Shown: positions 1 through 9,481, counted from the first letter of the stretch. The stretch: 64,000 nucleotides of DNA from Sphingobacterium detergens (GCF_003610355.1 NZ_RAPY01000003.1:124001-188000), one strand, 5' to 3'. Notes: generated by a model from the letters alone, not told the origin. Translations and numbers: made by a program.

Positions 1-2
1 CA

Positions 3-2210
3 CAATACATTCAATTTATGCGTGACTATCAAGCCTCTAAAGGCAAAACAGGTGATCAGCTTAATCCCGAAAACTACCTTTTTGCGAATGTACTGGAACA
101 ATATAAGAAAGGTGAAGAAGTCAATTGGCAAAATGAAGCCTTTAACAGTGCAGCTCCCATTCACGAACATCAGCTCAGTTTTTCGGGCGGTACTGATAAA
201 TCCGATTATTATGCATCGGTAAGTTACCTCAATCAGGATGGTGTGGTTAAAAACACACCCTACGAACGCTATAATGTCAATCTAAATCTCAATCAAAGCC
301 TAAATTCATGGCTCAAACTGGGTATGACTATGCAAGCTTCACAGGGCAACCGTGATGGTATACAACCCAACTTGGAAAGCGTGGTAAAACTAGCTCCTTA
401 TAGCAAAAATCGGGATGAAAACGGTACAGCTGTCACCTATCCAATGTATGCACAAACACTATGGGGTCACCCTTTCGCCGACGAAAATGGTCAATGGGAT
501 GAAACTAGACGGACTGTCTTTGCAAACTCTTGGTTAGATGTCAAACTTCCGATTGAAGGGCTAAGCTTTAAGTCTACATTTGGTACGAACTACAGAAATA
601 TCAATGAAAACTCTTATTATGGTTCAAATACCTTGACAGGTCGCGGGGTGAATGGACGGGGAGAGATAAAAAATGATCATTTCTGGGATTGGACATGGGA
701 GAATCTCCTGACTTACGACCGCACTTTTGGTGATCATAAAATTAATGTAGTCGGGCTTTATTCCTCTCAAAAGACCAACCTCAAGACATCTAAAATGACT
801 GGAGATGATTTTGTTTCAGACGCCGGCTACAACAACATGGCTTCTGCTTCTAAAAATCTGAAAATGGAATCCAAGCTGGAGAACACTGCGATGATCTCTT
901 ATATGGGACGGATCAACTATTCATTCAAAGATCGCTATTTATTAACTTTAACAGGCCGCTCGGATGGTTATAGCGCTTTTTCTGTTGATAATAGGTATGC
1001 CTTTTTCCCTTCTGTCGCTGGAGCATGGGTAATTTCCAAAGAAGGTAATGTACAAGATTACTTTGATTTGTTAAAACTACGAGCTTCGTATGGTAAAAAT
1101 GGGAACCAAGCCGTATCTCCCTATCAGACGTATGATCGCTTGACCAACGTAGACTACATATATGGATTAGATCCTGTCAAAGGACTCGTGATGAATTTCA
1201 ATGGACGAGGGAGCAATTTGACATGGGAAACGACCTCTTCCTTAAATGTCGGTTTAGATTTTGGCATTCTTAAAAATCGTCTTTCTGGAACAATTGATTA
1301 TTATACCTCCAAGACAACAGATCTCTTACTGAGCGAACAGGTCCCAGTGATGAATGGTTACAATACAATTTTGAATAATATTGGTGAAACTTCCAATAAG
1401 GGATTTGAGGTCACATTGAATGCTGTTCCCATCAAAAACGACAATTTCCAATGGAATACAACGGCTAATTTTGCGTACAACAACAATAAGATAACCAAAT
1501 TGCGTGCAGATGGAAAGGATGATTTGACTAATGCCTGGCTTATTGGCAAACCAATACGTATCTTTTATGATTACAAAGTAATCGGGGTATGGCAGGAAGG
1601 TGACGATATTGCAAACTCTTATCAGCCAAAAGCGAAAGCGGGTGATGCAAAATTAGCAGATTTAAATAATGATGGTAAAATAGATGCGAATGACCGCACG
1701 GTCATGGGCAACAAGATTTCACCTTACACCCTTGGCATCGGTAATGATTTTACCTACAAAAACTTCTCCCTTTCCATTTTTATGAACGGTGCCTTTGGCG
1801 GCACAAAAGTGGATGATTTTAAAAATATAGAACGTTTTTTACCAAATAACGGCGCTAACTATCTCACAGATATGCCTTACTGGACACCACAGAATCCAAG
1901 TACAGACATCCCTTCTCCAGGTTACACGCCTGTCAACAACCATACTTATTACATCAATTCAGCCTATTGGCGGATTCGTGATTTGAGTCTGGGCTATACA
2001 TTTGAAGGCGATTTTCTAAAGCGATTAAATCTTTCCTCTGTCAGAGCATTTATCAACGCCCGCAATATCTACACATTCTCCAAAATAAAAGGATACAATG
2101 TGGAGGCATTGGGTGTCAGTTCAACAACAGGAAATCCAACGACAACAAATATCGCCTACCCTTATCCTGTTGCCCGAACAGTCTCATTGGGATTAAATGT
2201 TCAATTTTAA
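3..2210 (+). CDS. SusC/RagA-family TonB-dependent outer-membrane transporter, 5' truncated by window
   Basis: This is the C-terminal part of a SusC-type outer-membrane beta-barrel, which imports oligomeric nutrients with TonB energy. The frame is open back to base 3, so the ATG at 18 is internal and the gene begins outside the window; signal peptide, carboxypeptidase-like domain and plug are not visible. The visible 735 residues are rich in alternating aromatic and polar strands. They contain the family's barrel features: a strand ending TGRSDGYSAF, an acidic NNDGKIDANDR loop close to a calcium-binding type, and the closing strand VARTVSLGLNVQF that ends in Phe as outer-membrane barrels do. 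The susD gene follows after 13 bp, so the two form a pair. No substrate can be inferred because no enzyme genes are linked. Confidence 0.95.
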   Translation, partial: QYIQFMRDYQASKGKTGDQLNPENYLFANVLEQYKKGEEVNWQNEAFNSAAPIHEHQLSFSGGTDKSDYYASVSYLNQDGVVKNTPYERYNVNLNLNQSLNSWLKLGMTMQASQGNRDGIQPNLESVVKLAPYSKNRDENGTAVTYPMYAQTLWGHPFADENGQWDETRRTVFANSWLDVKLPIEGLSFKSTFGTNYRNINENSYYGSNTLTGRGVNGRGEIKNDHFWDWTWENLLTYDRTFGDHKINVVGLYSSQKTNLKTSKMTGDDFVSDAGYNNMASASKNLKMESKLENTAMISYMGRINYSFKDRYLLTLTGRSDGYSAFSVDNRYAFFPSVAGAWVISKEGNVQDYFDLLKLRASYGKNGNQAVSPYQTYDRLTNVDYIYGLDPVKGLVMNFNGRGSNLTWETTSSLNVGLDFGILKNRLSGTIDYYTSKTTDLLLSEQVPVMNGYNTILNNIGETSNKGFEVTLNAVPIKNDNFQWNTTANFAYNNNKITKLRADGKDDLTNAWLIGKPIRIFYDYKVIGVWQEGDDIANSYQPKAKAGDAKLADLNNDGKIDANDRTVMGNKISPYTLGIGNDFTYKNFSLSIFMNGAFGGTKVDDFKNIERFLPNNGANYLTDMPYWTPQNPSTDIPSPGYTPVNNHTYYINSAYWRIRDLSLGYTFEGDFLKRLNLSSVRAFINARNIYTFSKIKGYNVEALGVSSTTGNPTTTNIAYPYPVARTVSLGLNVQF

Positions 2211-2223
2211 ACATCTCTACATC

Positions 2224-3846
2224 ATGAAGAAAAGAAATACAACTTTATATGCATTCCTTGCCGGTATAAGCTTAATCTTTATCGGTTGCAGCAAAAACTT
2301 TTTAAACGAAGACACCAGCAGTTTTCAATCGCCAGACAATACCTACATCAATACAAAAGGTTTCGAAACTGGGTTGAATGGCCTTTACTCTTATGCACGG
2401 ATGGAATTCTGGACCTGGAACGGAAGTATATTCTCTCAGGGGGCTACTCCACAGGAGGCTTTACAAGTCGGTACAGACATTGTTGCGATCAAAACCACCG
2501 GAACCGATGCAACTTTAGCACCTTTTAGCAATTACAGTCTAAATCCGGCTTCGTCGTATGTGCGCAATTATTGGAAGTATGCCTATGGTTTTATCGGAAA
2601 TACCAATATTATCCTGGAAGCATTAACTAAAAACACAATCCAATGGACAGATAAAGAGAATGATCCAAAACGTGTAGAAGCTACAGCCCGTTTCTTCCGT
2701 GCCTATAGCTATCGTTATTTGGTCAACCTCTATGGAGATGTGCCTTGGGTAGATAAGGTTTCGGCAACGCCGCGTCGCGATTTTACCCGAGCACCCAAAG
2801 CTGAGATATTGGCACATATGATTGATGACCTCAAATATGCTGGAGACAACCTCCCGGACAACCCAGGAACTGTACAGGAAGGGAAATTGACAAAATGGGC
2901 CGCATTACATTACCTTGCAGAGGCCTATATTGAAGCAGGGAAGCCAGATCTGGCCGCTGAAGCAGCTAACAAAGTGATTCAAAGTGGTTATTTTAAGTTG
3001 AACGATCAACGCTTTGGAGCTGAGAAAGATAAAGCCGGCGACTATTTTCACGACATGTTTATCGAAAACAATCAAAATCGCTCATCCGGCAATCAAGAAA
3101 CCATTTGGGCAATCCAATTGGAATACAATACGCAAGGAGGTGGAGACAATTATACGGACTGGAGCAAACGCGCTTGGGTTCCTTTTTATTCCCAACAAAA
3201 AGGTTTTGTTCTTGCCGACTCACTTGGCGGAAGGGGTCTTGGTCACGTACGTCCTTACCAATGGTGGTTGGATAGTTATGAAAAACAAGATGTTAGAAAT
3301 TCTCCTTACAATATCAAACGAGACTGGTATTATAATGACCCTTCCGTTCCTGAACTTTACGGTAAGAAGATTGAGCTAACCGATGCAATCATCGCTTCGG
3401 GCAATGTATTTCCAACCATTACCAAATTTTTCTATGGAAAAACGGCTGCAAACCCTGCATTTGAAGGTAATATGAAAGATCGGGTCAAAATACGATTGGC
3501 AGAAACCTATCTTTTACTGGCTGAAGCATACATGCGAGCGAATAAACCGGACCTTGCAAAAGATGCCATCAATGCTGTGCGTGTCCGTGCCAAAGCTTCT
3601 CCAATAAATACCTCGGCAATCAACGAAGATTTTATATTGGATGAACGTGCAAGAGAGCTTATGGGCGAAGAAATGCGGAGAATGACATTATCTCGTTTCG
3701 GAGCCGATGTTTTCCTACGCCGTGTACAAGCGCTTAACCCACAATCTAAAGACGTGGTCAAGAAAGAATTTATTCTTTGGCCTATTCCACAGGAAGTCAT
3801 CGACAGCAATACTGGCGCTGCTTTCCCGCAGAATGCCGGATATTAA
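2224..3846 (+). CDS. SusD/RagB-family nutrient-binding outer-membrane lipoprotein
   Basis: SusD lipoproteins sit on the outer surface and form the lid over the SusC barrel, capturing substrate. The protein has 541 residues. I chose the ATG at 2224 rather than one 27 bp upstream because it gives a clean lipoprotein signal (MKKRN, hydrophobic stretch, then FIGC at about residue 22) and does not overlap susC. The body shows the SusD TPR-like pattern: AEAYIEAGKPDLAAEAANKV in the middle and LAETYLLLAEAYMRANKPD followed by AINAVRVRA near the C-terminus. It ends with the family's typical IPQEVIDSN...NAGY tail. It is cotranscribed with the preceding susC, and a terminator follows directly. Confidence 0.95.
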   Translation: MKKRNTTLYAFLAGISLIFIGCSKNFLNEDTSSFQSPDNTYINTKGFETGLNGLYSYARMEFWTWNGSIFSQGATPQEALQVGTDIVAIKTTGTDATLAPFSNYSLNPASSYVRNYWKYAYGFIGNTNIILEALTKNTIQWTDKENDPKRVEATARFFRAYSYRYLVNLYGDVPWVDKVSATPRRDFTRAPKAEILAHMIDDLKYAGDNLPDNPGTVQEGKLTKWAALHYLAEAYIEAGKPDLAAEAANKVIQSGYFKLNDQRFGAEKDKAGDYFHDMFIENNQNRSSGNQETIWAIQLEYNTQGGGDNYTDWSKRAWVPFYSQQKGFVLADSLGGRGLGHVRPYQWWLDSYEKQDVRNSPYNIKRDWYYNDPSVPELYGKKIELTDAIIASGNVFPTITKFFYGKTAANPAFEGNMKDRVKIRLAETYLLLAEAYMRANKPDLAKDAINAVRVRAKASPINTSAINEDFILDERARELMGEEMRRMTLSRFGADVFLRRVQALNPQSKDVVKKEFILWPIPQEVIDSNTGAAFPQNAGY

Positions 3847-3856
3847 CTCTTACATC

Positions 3857-3894
3857 AAAGCCTCATAGATCCGAAAGTCTATGAGGCTTTTTTG
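3857..3894 (+). terminator. Rho-independent terminator after the susC/susD pair
   Basis: A perfect 13-bp stem (3857-3869 with 3878-3890) has an 8-nt loop and runs into a T tract. It closes the susCD operon. The A residues at the other foot could let it also stop the convergent metallo-hydrolase gene. Confidence 0.9.
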
Positions 3895-3921
3895 TTGGCA
3901 TATCATCCATTTCCGCCCGCA

Positions 3922-4725
3922 CTACTGTGCTTCGACCAGTTTATAACTTCCATCGGGCCGCAATTGGCTACGGCCAATGGTTATATTTTTGGAGTGATAG
4001 AATAAAAAGGTCCAACCTTCTGGAGCTCCTTCTCCCCAATAAGCTTGCCTTAGCTCCTTCGAGCGTCGACCATCATAATCATATTTAGCCACATAATTAT
4101 GAAAAATTTCCTCAGGCTCAGGTAGTACATCGCCCCCGAAAAAATAATGTTCTCCTCCAGTATGGATGTGAAACGCTTGGTGATGTGGCGTATGTCCACC
4201 ATTAAGAGCATAACTGATTTCAGTATTTACCTGCCCCGCTCCTTCTACCAATACCAAGTTCCCACTTCGTTGGACAACATCAAAAATTTCTGTACGGTAA
4301 GAGCTCGAAATCCCAGAATAAGCATCCTCCCATTCTCCCCTTTGCACAATATATTCAGCTTCGGGAAATGCAATGCGAGGGGAACCACCTTCCATACTTA
4401 CCATACCACCGGCATGATCCTTATGCAGGTGCGACATTAACACGTATTTCACATCATCTGGCTCATAACCTAATTTGCGGATATTGTTGTGCAACTTCAG
4501 CACACCGCGGTCATCAGTATGCCCCAAACCTGTATCACAGATCACAAGACCTGATTCTGTTTTGATCAAAAAAGGATGGACATGGATAAACATGGATCCC
4601 GGACGGTCTTTCGGGTCATCCACGGATGGATCAAAGGGAACGAATTTTCTACTTTTATCGACAGAAAAAGAACCTTCATATAGAGAATAAGCCTGCACCA
4701 TATTTAAAACATTGGGAATATGCAC
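3922..4725 (-). CDS. MBL-fold metallo-hydrolase, N-acyl-homoserine-lactonase-like
   Basis: This is a metallo-beta-lactamase-fold hydrolase of 267 residues. The zinc-binding motif HLHKDHAGG gives H99, H101, D103 and H104; further ligands are likely H178 (GGHTPHH), D199 (GGDVLPEP) and H244 (FYHSK). The arrangement and length fit the dinuclear-zinc lactonases that open acyl-homoserine-lactone rings. Related cyclases and esterases share the fold, so quorum quenching is an inference. No signal peptide is evident, which suggests a cytoplasmic location. It is transcribed alone, convergent with the susCD pair and divergent from recJ, with only 90 bp before the recJ start. Confidence 0.8.
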   Translation of the reverse strand: MHIPNVLNMVQAYSLYEGSFSVDKSRKFVPFDPSVDDPKDRPGSMFIHVHPFLIKTESGLVICDTGLGHTDDRGVLKLHNNIRKLGYEPDDVKYVLMSHLHKDHAGGMVSMEGGSPRIAFPEAEYIVQRGEWEDAYSGISSSYRTEIFDVVQRSGNLVLVEGAGQVNTEISYALNGGHTPHHQAFHIHTGGEHYFFGGDVLPEPEEIFHNYVAKYDYDGRRSKELRQAYWGEGAPEGWTFLFYHSKNITIGRSQLRPDGSYKLVEAQ

Positions 4726-4815
4726 GTTAAGCGACAGGCGGTCAATACCAGGTTTAGGAATTAGGTAAGTCCAGCCTTAAAACGTATATTTACACTTAAA
4801 ATATTGTGCAAAGAT

Positions 4816-6516
4816 ATGCAAAAAAGGTGGGTACTAAAATCTAAAACTGATGTCAAAATAACCAACAAACTGCGCGAGGAATTAAATATCAACGCTGTGT
4901 TAGCGGAATTGCTCGTCAACAGGGGAATTGGAAGTTTTGACGAAGCGAAACAGTTTTTTAGGCCACAATTGTCGGATTTGCACGATCCTTTTTTGATGAA
5001 GGATATGGGAAAAGCCATATCTAGAATCATCCAGGCTATCGGCAACAAAGAAAAGATCCTGATCTATGGTGATTACGATGTCGATGGCACCACAGCAGTT
5101 GCTGTAGTCTACAGTTTCTTCAGAGAATTTCATAGTCAACTGGAGTTTTATATTCCGGATCGTTATGCGGAAGGTTATGGCATATCTACGCAGGGCATTG
5201 ATTATGCTGCCGCCAATGGCTTTTCTTTAATTATTGCATTAGACTGTGGAATAAAGGCCATTGATAAAATTGACTATGCCAACACGAAGGGGATAGACTT
5301 TATCATTGGCGACCACCATCTCCCAGGTGAAGAACTGCCAAAGGCTTTCGCTGTCTTAGATCCCAAACGTGTAGATTGTGATTATCCCTACAAGGAACTT
5401 TCTGGTTGCGGTATCGGCTTCAAAATCATTCAGGCGTTCATACTGACCAACGGAATGGATATCAATGCCTGTTATCAATTTTTAGATCTGGTTGCAGTGA
5501 GTATAGCATCAGATATCGTCCCAATCACTGGTGAGAATAGAATTTTAAGCCATTTTGGGTTGATCAAGCTCAACACCAATCCCTGTGTGGGATTAAAGGC
5601 ATTGATTGACCTATCCAACAATAGAACAAAGATTTTTACGGTCAATGACATTGTATTCCAGATCGGCCCGCGCATCAATGCAGCCGGCCGCATTGACCAC
5701 GCTAAGGATGCTGTCAAATTATTAATTTCAAAATCCTTACAGGAAGCAAAAGACTTTAGTTCGAGCATTGACGATCAAAACAATGTCCGCAAGGATTTTG
5801 ACCTCAAAATAACAGAGGAGGCTCTGGCACTCATTGAAGAAAATGTTGTTCTCAAGAGCCGAAAATCTACGGTATTATACAAATCAGACTGGCATAAAGG
5901 TGTAATCGGAATTGTGGCTTCACGATTGACCGAGAAATATTACCGCCCCACTATTATATTGACGGAAACGAATGGCCATATTGCGGGCTCCTGTCGATCG
6001 GTAATCGGCTTTGATTTATATGAAGCACTGAGCGAATGTGCTGATCTGCTCGAGCAGTTTGGTGGGCACAAATATGCTGCTGGACTGACCATGTCACTGG
6101 ACAATGTAAGCTTGTTCCAAGATCGATTTGAAGAAGTCGTGGCTCGTAGGATCAGTCCCGAAATGCTGACACAAGAAATTCAGATCGATGCCAAGCTCCA
6201 TCTGAAGGATATAGACGCTAAATTTTTCCGCATACTCCAACAGTTTGAACCTTTTGGCCCACAAAATGAGTCACCAATTTTTTTGAGTAAGAAAGTGAGT
6301 TCAGTAGGGCCGGCTTTCCCTGTAGGTACAAATCATTTAAAAATGACAGTTGTCCAGGAAGACTCGCCATCTTTTGATTGCATCGGTTTCGGATTAGCAG
6401 AACATATTGATCATATCAATTCGGGGCAGAGTTTTGATATCTGTTATAGCATTGAAGAGAATGTGTGGCGCAATAAGAGAAACTTACAACTTAACATCAA
6501 GGGAATTCGATATTAG
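4816..6516 (+). CDS. recJ: Single-stranded-DNA-specific 5'-3' exonuclease RecJ
   Basis: RecJ degrades single-stranded DNA 5' to 3' in recombination and mismatch repair. The 566-residue protein has the DHH phosphoesterase motifs: DYDVDGT at 86-92, ALDCGI at about 141-146, DHH at 166-168, and the DHHA1 motif GGHKYAAG at 416-423, followed by a C-terminal OB-like region. I chose the ATG at 4816, which gives MQKRWVLKS; a TTG four codons upstream is less likely. The length is close to the usual RecJ length of about 570. It is followed by 152 bp before lptB, which includes one copy of a dispersed repeat. Confidence 0.97.
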   Translation: MQKRWVLKSKTDVKITNKLREELNINAVLAELLVNRGIGSFDEAKQFFRPQLSDLHDPFLMKDMGKAISRIIQAIGNKEKILIYGDYDVDGTTAVAVVYSFFREFHSQLEFYIPDRYAEGYGISTQGIDYAAANGFSLIIALDCGIKAIDKIDYANTKGIDFIIGDHHLPGEELPKAFAVLDPKRVDCDYPYKELSGCGIGFKIIQAFILTNGMDINACYQFLDLVAVSIASDIVPITGENRILSHFGLIKLNTNPCVGLKALIDLSNNRTKIFTVNDIVFQIGPRINAAGRIDHAKDAVKLLISKSLQEAKDFSSSIDDQNNVRKDFDLKITEEALALIEENVVLKSRKSTVLYKSDWHKGVIGIVASRLTEKYYRPTIILTETNGHIAGSCRSVIGFDLYEALSECADLLEQFGGHKYAAGLTMSLDNVSLFQDRFEEVVARRISPEMLTQEIQIDAKLHLKDIDAKFFRILQQFEPFGPQNESPIFLSKKVSSVGPAFPVGTNHLKMTVVQEDSPSFDCIGFGLAEHIDHINSGQSFDICYSIEENVWRNKRNLQLNIKGIRY

Positions 6517-6528
6517 CGTTTTAGCGTC

Positions 6529-6548
6529 TAAATACTTAATACTAAGAA
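6529..6548. repeat. Partial copy of dispersed ATTGAG-type intergenic repeat
   Basis: Read on the minus strand, this stretch begins TTAGTATTAAGTAT, identical to the start of the copy at 13788. Only the first section of the composite repeat is recognisable here, just downstream of recJ. Confidence 0.4.
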
Positions 6549-6568
6549 GATATTAAATATATTTACCA

Positions 6569-6576
6569 TAGATTTG
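6569..6576 (+). promoter_or_regulatory. Possible Bacteroidota -7 promoter element upstream of lptB
   Basis: TAGATTTG matches the -7 consensus TAnnTTTG of the Bacteroidota primary sigma factor and lies 92 bp upstream of the lptB ATG. No good -33 TTTG is seen at the usual spacing, so this is a weak call. Confidence 0.25.
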
Positions 6577-6668
6577 CATTCAAATGCTCCAACGGTAAAT
6601 TCAACATTATTTGGCATTTTGCGGAATAAGTAGAGCAGAAACTTATAGTGACAAGATAAATCAAGAAG

Positions 6669-7403
6669 ATGATTTTAAAGGCAGAACATCTCATAAAAAA
6701 ATATAAACAACGTACTGTTGTCAACAACGTATCCTTTCATGTTGAACAAGGAGAGATTGTCGGATTATTGGGGCCAAATGGTGCTGGTAAAACGACCTCT
6801 TTTTATATGATTGTAGGTCTGATCAAACCCAATGACGGAAAGGTATTTTTAGATGATCAAGAGATCACGCAAGATGCGATGTACCAACGCGCGCAGCGTG
6901 GAATAGGTTATTTGGCACAGGAAGCTTCTGTTTTCCGCAAGTTATCCGTAGAAAACAATATTCTCGCTGTATTAGAGATCCACTACCCCAATAAAGAAGA
7001 ACGTATGGCAAAGTTGGAAGAATTGCTATCCGAATTCAGTCTGCATCGTGTCCGTAAAAACAGAGGTGATCTTTTGTCGGGAGGTGAGCGCCGACGTACG
7101 GAAATCGCTCGAGCATTGGCAGCAAATCCATCGTTTATCCTATTGGATGAGCCATTTGCAGGGGTTGACCCTATTGCCGTAGAGGAAATCCAAACAATTG
7201 TTGCTAAACTCAAAACACGTAATATTGGTATCTTAATCACCGACCACAACGTACAGGAAACTTTATCCATTACGGATAGGGCCTACCTTTTGACCGAGGG
7301 AAAGATTATGCTTACAGGTACACCTGAAGAAATCGCGGATAATGAACTGGCACGGAAATTCTATCTTGGTCGCCATTTTGAATTAAGAAGGAAAAAATTT
7401 TAA
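6669..7403 (+). CDS. lptB: LPS export ABC transporter ATP-binding protein LptB
   Basis: LptB is the cytoplasmic ATPase that, with LptFG, extracts lipopolysaccharide from the inner membrane for transport to the cell surface. The 244 residues contain Walker A GPNGAGKT (35-42), the signature LLSGGERRR (about 135-143), Walker B with FILLDEPFAGVDP (about 155-167), and the switch histidine in ITDHNVQ. The GVDPIAV sequence after Walker B is typical of LptB. It is probably cotranscribed with the GH3 gene 19 bp downstream. The permease genes lptF and lptG are not in the window. Confidence 0.95.
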   Translation: MILKAEHLIKKYKQRTVVNNVSFHVEQGEIVGLLGPNGAGKTTSFYMIVGLIKPNDGKVFLDDQEITQDAMYQRAQRGIGYLAQEASVFRKLSVENNILAVLEIHYPNKEERMAKLEELLSEFSLHRVRKNRGDLLSGGERRRTEIARALAANPSFILLDEPFAGVDPIAVEEIQTIVAKLKTRNIGILITDHNVQETLSITDRAYLLTEGKIMLTGTPEEIADNELARKFYLGRHFELRRKKF

Positions 7404-7422
7404 AGCATAACGAATACCCTCT

Positions 7423-8937
7423 ATGGCCTTATTAAACTCCATTTTTACTTGGTTCATGAAAAAAAGGATTCACCAAATCGAGCTTTTCATGAAATATCCC
7501 CACGATGTACAAGAGGAATGGTTCCAAAGTTTAATTTCTACTGCCGAAGCGACGGAATGGGGAAAAAAATACGACTACACGAGCATACTCACCCCAGAAA
7601 TCTTCAAAGAGCGTGTACCTATACAGGATTATGACGATATCAAAGGTTATGTAGATCGGATGATCAAAGGTGAGCAGAATATTCTGTGGCCTTCGGATAT
7701 CAAATGGTTTGCAAAATCATCTGGAACAACCTCTGATCGCAGCAAATTTATACCGGTGAGCGAAGAGGCCTTAGAAGAATGTCACTTCCAGGGAGGAAAG
7801 GACATGTTGACGATATACTGTCACAATAGACCTGAAAACCGTGTTTTTACCGGAAAGTCTGTTGTCATCGGTGGCTCATCCCAGATCAACAACTTCAGCC
7901 CAGATTCCTATTATGGAGATCTATCTTCCATCCTGATCCGCAATCTTCCATTTTGGGCGGAATTCAAACGAACCCCAAACATGGAGGTGACTTTAAACCC
8001 CAATTTTGAAGAGAAAATTGAGCAGATCGCGCAAATTACCATCAAAGAAAATGTCACTAGTCTGGCTGGTGTACCAACCTGGAATATTGTGATGGCCAAA
8101 CGTGTATTGGAAATCACAGGCAAAAACAACCTATTGGAAGTATGGCCAAACCTTGAATTTTATGGTCATGGAGGTGTGAGCTTCAAGCCCTACCGCGAGC
8201 AGTTCCACAAACTGATTCCATCAGATAAGATGTACTATCTAGAAAACTACAATGCCTCAGAAGGGTATTTTGGGTTACAGGATGAATCGGACTCTGAAGA
8301 TCTTTTGCTCATGCTGGATTATGGGATATATTACGAATTCCTTCCCACAGAACGTATGCATGAGGAAAACCCGACAACGCTACGTTTGGATCAGGTAGAA
8401 ATCGGCAAGAACTATGCGCTGATCATTTCCACCAATGCCGGATTATGGCGTTATAAAATAGGCGATACAATCAAGTTTACGTCTTTGTCTCCCTACCGTT
8501 TTCAGATATCGGGACGTACAAAACAATATATCAATACATTTGGTGAAGAAGTGATCGTTGACAATGCCGAGCAAGCACTTGCTGAAGCAAGCAAGCTGAC
8601 AAATGCGCGTATAAAAGATTATACCGCAGGACCCGTATATTTTAGGGATGCCGAAGCGGGAGCACACGAATGGGTCATTGAATTTGACCAGCAACCCAAC
8701 GATTTTAAACGTTTTTGTGAAATATTGGATGCCAAGTTGAGAGAAATCAATTCAGATTACGACGCAAAACGATTCAAGAACATGGCACTTCGACCGCCAA
8801 TTGTTCATAATGCACCATCAGATACTTTTTATAAGTGGATGAAATCGAGAGGTAAATTGGGTGGACAGAATAAAGTCCCTCGATTGAGCAATAATAGAGA
8901 ATATCTTGACCCGCTTTTAAAGATTTTGCAAGATTGA
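7423..8937 (+). CDS. GH3 (auxin-responsive) family acyl-adenylating protein
   Basis: GH3 proteins are adenylate-forming enzymes; plant members join amino acids to hormones such as indole-3-acetate or jasmonate. This 504-residue protein has the ATP/AMP motif KSSGTTSDRSKFIPV beginning at about residue 99, the second motif YNASEGYFGLQ in the middle, and YKIGDTI in the C-terminal half. These are the three conserved GH3 signatures. The bacterial substrate is unknown to me. It lies 19 bp after lptB, suggesting cotranscription, and is closed by a strong terminator. No signal peptide or membrane segment is apparent. The family assignment is firm and the function open. Confidence 0.88.
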   Translation: MALLNSIFTWFMKKRIHQIELFMKYPHDVQEEWFQSLISTAEATEWGKKYDYTSILTPEIFKERVPIQDYDDIKGYVDRMIKGEQNILWPSDIKWFAKSSGTTSDRSKFIPVSEEALEECHFQGGKDMLTIYCHNRPENRVFTGKSVVIGGSSQINNFSPDSYYGDLSSILIRNLPFWAEFKRTPNMEVTLNPNFEEKIEQIAQITIKENVTSLAGVPTWNIVMAKRVLEITGKNNLLEVWPNLEFYGHGGVSFKPYREQFHKLIPSDKMYYLENYNASEGYFGLQDESDSEDLLLMLDYGIYYEFLPTERMHEENPTTLRLDQVEIGKNYALIISTNAGLWRYKIGDTIKFTSLSPYRFQISGRTKQYINTFGEEVIVDNAEQALAEASKLTNARIKDYTAGPVYFRDAEAGAHEWVIEFDQQPNDFKRFCEILDAKLREINSDYDAKRFKNMALRPPIVHNAPSDTFYKWMKSRGKLGGQNKVPRLSNNREYLDPLLKILQD

Positions 8938-8959
8938 CCGTACGTCTATTCTTGTGGAG

Positions 8960-9007
8960 ATTAGCCAAGATTTTATGATACAATCTTGGCTAATCCTGTT
9001 TTTTTAG
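8960..9007 (+). terminator. Rho-independent terminator after the GH3 gene
   Basis: A perfect 13-bp stem (8960-8972 with 8982-8994) has a 9-nt loop and is followed by a T7 run. It ends the lptB-GH3 transcript. The T run overlaps the last codons of the small minus-strand gene at 9004. Confidence 0.92.
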
Positions 9008-9162
9008 GGTTTAATTGCAGTTTTATACAAAAACACAAAAAAACCAAGGATAAAATTCACAGAAATACCTTTCTTTTGAATTTCAACATCACGCTGTAAC
9101 AATTCGCGAGTTTCACCCGATGTTACTTCATTGCTTTTGTTAAGACGGTGAGTCAATTCCAT
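9004..9162 (-). CDS. Small single-span membrane protein, unrecognised
   Basis: A 52-residue open frame starts at an ATG on the minus strand (bases 9162-9160). It begins MELTHRLNKSNEV and has a polar, charged N-terminal half with several Lys, Arg and Glu residues. A hydrophobic span VNFILGFFVFLYKTAI follows, and it ends KP. The start is preceded by an A-rich stretch as in many Bacteroidota genes. It stands alone between the GH3 terminator and the ilvE upstream region, opposite in strand to both. I do not recognise a family. A membrane-anchored microprotein is plausible, and it could also be chance, although the composition looks protein-like. Confidence 0.5.
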   Translation of the reverse strand: MELTHRLNKSNEVTSGETRELLQRDVEIQKKGISVNFILGFFVFLYKTAIKP

Positions 9163-9481
9163 ACTAAGTTTATTTTATGATAAGTGATTTTATAGCGTAA
9201 AGCGACCCAATGCCCATCTATGGTCGCAGTCTTTATTTCCAAACTTTATGCCACAAATACAGGAACCGTATTAATTAACACAAAATTAATACAATTAATT
9301 AAAAACAGGTTACCCCTATAAATTTTGTCGGTTTATTTTTCATTTTCATAGGTATAGTGTAGTAAATCGGAGAATGACTGTCCGAAATAAAAGGCATTTT
9401 TCCGAACGGGAAATTATCATAGCAAAGTGCAATTTATATTTCAATTTTTCCTAACTTAGCCTAAGTAATATAAAAAATAAG
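9163..9481. other. Upstream region of ilvE, no gene seen
   Basis: About 320 bp of very AT-rich DNA lie between the small minus-strand gene and ilvE, with repeated ATTAATTAA-like strings near 9270-9305. It presumably holds divergent promoters. I could not find a convincing -33/-7 pair, riboswitch or leader peptide. Confidence 0.5.

Noticed and set aside
3014..3379. 121-codon frame inside susD
   Set aside because: Out-of-frame shadow of a clear SusD gene with Lys/Thr/Ile-rich, motif-free translation.
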